Part shown: in pieces, positions 61,701-64,000 of the stretch | How the letters are laid out: each line of letters begins with the position of its first letter | How positions within the stretch are numbered: position 1 is the first letter of the stretch | NCBI RefSeq assembly: GCF_002157875.1 | Contig: NZ_CP021376.1 | Location: 1,895,001 to 1,959,000 of the forward strand | Length of the DNA: 64,000 bases | Direction: 5' to 3' | Source: Oceanisphaera avium | GTDB taxonomy: Bacteria > Pseudomonadota > Gammaproteobacteria > Enterobacterales > Aeromonadaceae | Translations under genes and position numbers: made by a program | Notes under the pieces: model-generated | The model's database searches: none | What the model saw: only the letters and a program-made list of their open reading frames with translations | Told to the model about the DNA's origin: nothing

Positions 61701-61724
61701 AAAAAGCACACGCTTAAGTGTGTA
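61701..61724 (-). terminator. Weak terminator after the thr-gly-tyr-thr tRNA operon
   Basis: Minus-strand ACACACTTAAGCGTGTGC can fold (one mismatch, TTAA loop) and is followed by TTTTT. Consistent with the tRNA operon ending here and not reading into tRNA-Trp. Confidence 0.4.
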
Positions 61725-61758
61725 TTTTAATAATGGAAAATGAGAGGAATAAATAACA

Positions 61759-61834
61759 TGGTGCTGATACCCGGATTCGAACTGGGGACCTCACCCTTAC
61801 CAAGGGTGCGCTCTACCAACTGAGCTATATCAGC
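61759..61834 (-). tRNA. tRNA-Thr (GGT)
   Basis: 76 bases including CCA; acceptor GCTGATA/TATCAGC, anticodon GGT in CTTGGTAAG, T-arm GTTCGAATCC. Last gene of the four-tRNA operon. Confidence 0.97.
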
Positions 61835-61846
61835 AATGCTTAATAC

Positions 61847-61921
<75 letters not shown>

Positions 61922-61981
61922 AAAGCTTGCGTTTAATCTGGCAATTAAACTTAAATAACGCTGGTGCATTATTTATAAATT

Positions 61982-62066
61982 TGGTGGAGGAGGCTGGATT
62001 CGAACCAGCGAAGGCGGAGCCGTCAGATTTACAGTCTGATCCCTTTAGCCACTCGGGAACTCCTCC
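61982..62066 (-). tRNA. tRNA-Tyr (GTA)
   Basis: 85 bases including CCA, with the long variable arm of tRNA-Tyr; acceptor GGAGGAG, anticodon GTA in CTGTAAA, T-arm GGTTCGAATCC. Confidence 0.97.
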
Positions 62067-62072
62067 AATGTT

Positions 62073-62148
<76 letters not shown>

Positions 62149-62163
62149 ATTGGAACGAAGCGA

Positions 62164-62193
62164 ATTCTAGGCTATGCACCGACCGTGTTGCAA
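62164..62193 (-). promoter_or_regulatory. Promoter of the four-tRNA operon
   Basis: Minus strand -35 TTGCAA (62193-62188), 18-bp spacer, -10 TAGAAT (62169-62164), close to the first tRNA start. Confidence 0.7.
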
Positions 62194-62394
62194 GGGCTGA
62201 ATGCGAAGTTTTTGTTATTCTGGGTTTAAGTGCGCAATAAATCAGCAATAATGACATTAATTATGTTCTTCTCAGCAAATCGACCTAGTATTAGCCCTCG
62301 TCTTTCACTACTACAGGGGAGTTGACTTGTCGCCACTGAGCCCTTGGTGTATCGTGCCAAGCGACTCTCAGCACTGGTTTATGACCTGATACTT

Positions 62395-63336
62395 ATGACG
62401 CTAGATAACGACTCTCCCTATCTTGTTTTTTCTCGCCAAGCTTGGTCTGAGCTGCGCGATACTGTGCATCAGCCACTCACTGAGGCGGAGCTTGCTCGCC
62501 TGCGTGGCATAAATGACAAAGTATCTCCCGCTGAAGTTAGAGATATTTACCTGCCGCTGTCGCGCTTATTAAATCTTTATATAAAAGCAAAACAAAGACG
62601 CAGCAAGGTCTTAGATCAGTTCTTAAGAAAAGAACCCCGTCATTTACCCTACATTATTAGCTTGGCGGGTTCAGTAGCGGTGGGTAAAAGTACTACAGCA
62701 CGAATTATGGCTGCATTATTAGCGCGCTGGCCGCAACACCCCAAGGTGGCATTAGTAACGACCGATGGCTTTTTGTATCCCAATAGCGAGCTAGAAGCGC
62801 GCGGGCTGATGCATAAGAAAGGTTTCCCTGAGTCGTATGATATTCGACGACTGGTACAGTTTGTATCAGACATAAAGTCAGGCAAGCCCAGAGTCACGGC
62901 CCCCGTTTATTCTCATTTAAGCTATGACGTTATTCCCGGTGCTGAAGAAGTAGTAGAACAGCCCGATATCGTTATTATTGAGGGGTTAAACGTATTACAA
63001 AGCGGCATGGATTACCCTCATGAGCCCCACCGCGTGTTTGTGTCAGATTTTGTGGATTTTTCTATTTTTGTCGATGCCGAGCCTTCATTGTTAAAGACTT
63101 GGTATGTAGAGCGCTTTTTAAAGCTGCGCGACGGCGCCTTTAGTGATCCCGACTCTTATTTTCATCATTACGCTCAACTATCACAGGCAGAAGCCGTGGC
63201 CACCGCCAGTCGTATTTGGCAAGAAATTAACTACCAAAATTTAAAGCAAAATATTCTGCCCACCAAAGACAGAGCCGAATTAATTTTAACGAAAGGCCAA
63301 GCACATGGCATAGAACAGGTATGGCTTAAGAAGTGA
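62395..63336 (+). CDS. coaA: Pantothenate kinase, type I
   Basis: Phosphorylates pantothenate, the regulated first step to coenzyme A; 313 residues from ATG 62395. P-loop [10 protein letters not shown] near 100, [33 protein letters not shown] and the C-terminal [22 protein letters not shown]. No clear ribosome site precedes this ATG; earlier in-frame TTG/GTG at 62344/62347 exist, but the alignment with E. coli CoaA supports 62395. With panBCD in the same window, most of the route to CoA precursors is here. Confidence 0.96.
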   Translation: MTLDNDSPYLVFSRQAWSELRDTVHQPLTEAELARLRGINDKVSPAEVRDIYLPLSRLLNLYIKAKQRRSKVLDQFLRKEPRHLPYIISLAGSVAVGKSTTARIMAALLARWPQHPKVALVTTDGFLYPNSELEARGLMHKKGFPESYDIRRLVQFVSDIKSGKPRVTAPVYSHLSYDVIPGAEEVVEQPDIVIIEGLNVLQSGMDYPHEPHRVFVSDFVDFSIFVDAEPSLLKTWYVERFLKLRDGAFSDPDSYFHHYAQLSQAEAVATASRIWQEINYQNLKQNILPTKDRAELILTKGQAHGIEQVWLKK

Positions 63337-63353
63337 CTGCGGTGAAGCGGAAT

Positions 63354-63389
63354 GTGTGAGGAGGATAAGGCACTGCGCCTCACCCTCAC
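63354..63389. repeat. GTGAGG-rich dispersed repeat (birA copy)
   Basis: GTGTGAGGAG ... GCCTCACCCTCAC, the same core as at 38032, here between coaA and birA and overlapping the birA stop codon. Confidence 0.5.
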
Positions 63390-64000
63390 TCGCCGCGCAA
63401 CGACACTTCACCGCCAAGGTAGCGTTGTATGCTGCCATTACTCAATTCCAGTAACAAGGCGCCCTGCTCGTCTATACCGCGCGCTATGCCATGAATAACT
63501 TGCTCACTCATTAATACCTTTACCGCTTTACCATTGAAATAATCTAAGCGGTTCCATTGCTCTTGAAAAGCCGCGATACCTTGAGCTTCAAAGATAGCTA
63601 AGCAGTGTTGTAGATGTTGACTAAGCGCTATCACCAAGCCATTGCGATCCTTAATCTCGCCTAGCTCAGCGAGCTCGGCCACCGGCTGACTGATATGCGC
63701 CTGCTCGGGTGTCGGTAATAATAAATTCAATCCGACACCAATCACCAAATGGCAGGAGCCACCAGCAGTACCGGACATCTCGACCAAAATACCCGCTAAT
63801 TTACGGCCATTCACATATAAGTCATTGGGCCACTTAAGCGCTACTCCTTTAAAACCTTGGGCATTTAATGCCTCTACTATGGCTATTCCCACTACTAAAC
63901 TTAAGCCCATAGCGGCGGCCATACCTTGCTCTAAACGCCAATACATACTCATAATCAGCTGCCCGCCAAAAGGGGACACCCAAGCGCGACCACGACGCCC
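63386..64000 (-). CDS. birA: Biotin-protein ligase / biotin repressor BirA (C-terminal part, cut by window edge)
   Basis: The frame is open to the window end, so the N-terminus is missing. Visible: the biotinyl-AMP motif GRRGRAW at the very edge, then SPFGGQLIMSMYW, KWPNDLYVNGRKLAGILVEMSG, VIGVGLNLL and the SH3-like C-terminal domain. Whether the DNA-binding N-domain is present cannot be seen. birA next to coaA matches E. coli, but here they converge. Confidence 0.93.
   Translation of the reverse strand, partial: GRRGRAWVSPFGGQLIMSMYWRLEQGMAAAMGLSLVVGIAIVEALNAQGFKGVALKWPNDLYVNGRKLAGILVEMSGTAGGSCHLVIGVGLNLLLPTPEQAHISQPVAELAELGEIKDRNGLVIALSQHLQHCLAIFEAQGIAAFQEQWNRLDYFNGKAVKVLMSEQVIHGIARGIDEQGALLLELSNGSIQRYLGGEVSLRGE

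Overview
The window is a chromosomal segment from a Gammaproteobacterium. Its gene content and order resemble the Escherichia coli 2-4 min region (dgt, mtnN, btuF, yadS, erpA, hemL, mrcB, hrpB, thpR, sfsA, dksA, gluQ, pcnB, folK, panBCD, yadGH, hpt) joined to the 90 min region (birA, coaA, thr-tyr-gly-thr tRNAs, secE, nusG, rplKAJL, rpoBC). The CobD/CbiB-like gene beside btuF, the TIGR03899-type protein, tRNA-Trp before secE and the ArcB sequence suggest an Aeromonadales/Vibrionales-type organism. A marine Oceanisphaera/Oceanimonas-like genus is my guess, made from overall impression and not from a search. I see no insertion sequence, prophage, CRISPR array or clear genomic island. The window is essentially core genome.

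Layout. Positions 1-4902 (minus) hold a Yej-type peptide ABC importer in the order permease, permease, binding protein, ATPase, and the start of a second ATPase; the second permease (yejE) carries a frameshift. Positions 5027-7746 hold metNIQ behind a promoter whose spacer is filled by a tandem MetJ-type box. Next come rfaH, a LysM/beta-barrel outer-membrane protein, dgt and arcB, then mtnN, a cbiB-like gene, btuF and yadS (a TRIC-type channel, also frameshifted). tyrS and mepM are divergent. An erpA, glutaredoxin-like, HIT-protein operon is followed by hemL, mrcB and hrpB. The thpR, sfsA, dksA, gluQ, pcnB, folK, panBC, panD block follows, then yadGH, hpt, ubiX/mpl and ppa.

Positions 41475-44588 contain an unlisted 41-residue membrane ORF, a TIGR03899-like gene and cysG. 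Positions 44589-49290 are cysJIH plus a CBS-domain gene. The cysG and cysJ promoters share a 44-bp block that looks like a CysB site, so siroheme synthesis and sulfite reduction are probably induced together. Positions 49514-62148 are the transcription/translation core, read on the minus strand: four tRNAs, tRNA-Trp, secE, nusG, rplKA, rplJL, rpoBC. The usual tuf gene is missing between tRNA-Thr and tRNA-Trp. coaA and the 5'-truncated birA close the window.

Nothing here is a clearly new multi-gene system. The items most worth a second look are: two frameshifts that each lack exactly one base of a G/C run; the small membrane ORF; the shared cysJ/cysG regulatory block; an interleaved double palindrome between mepM and the HIT gene; at least two families of dispersed intergenic repeats placed just after minus-strand genes; the missing tuf; and hrpB, whose conserved N-terminus extends upstream of any standard start codon.
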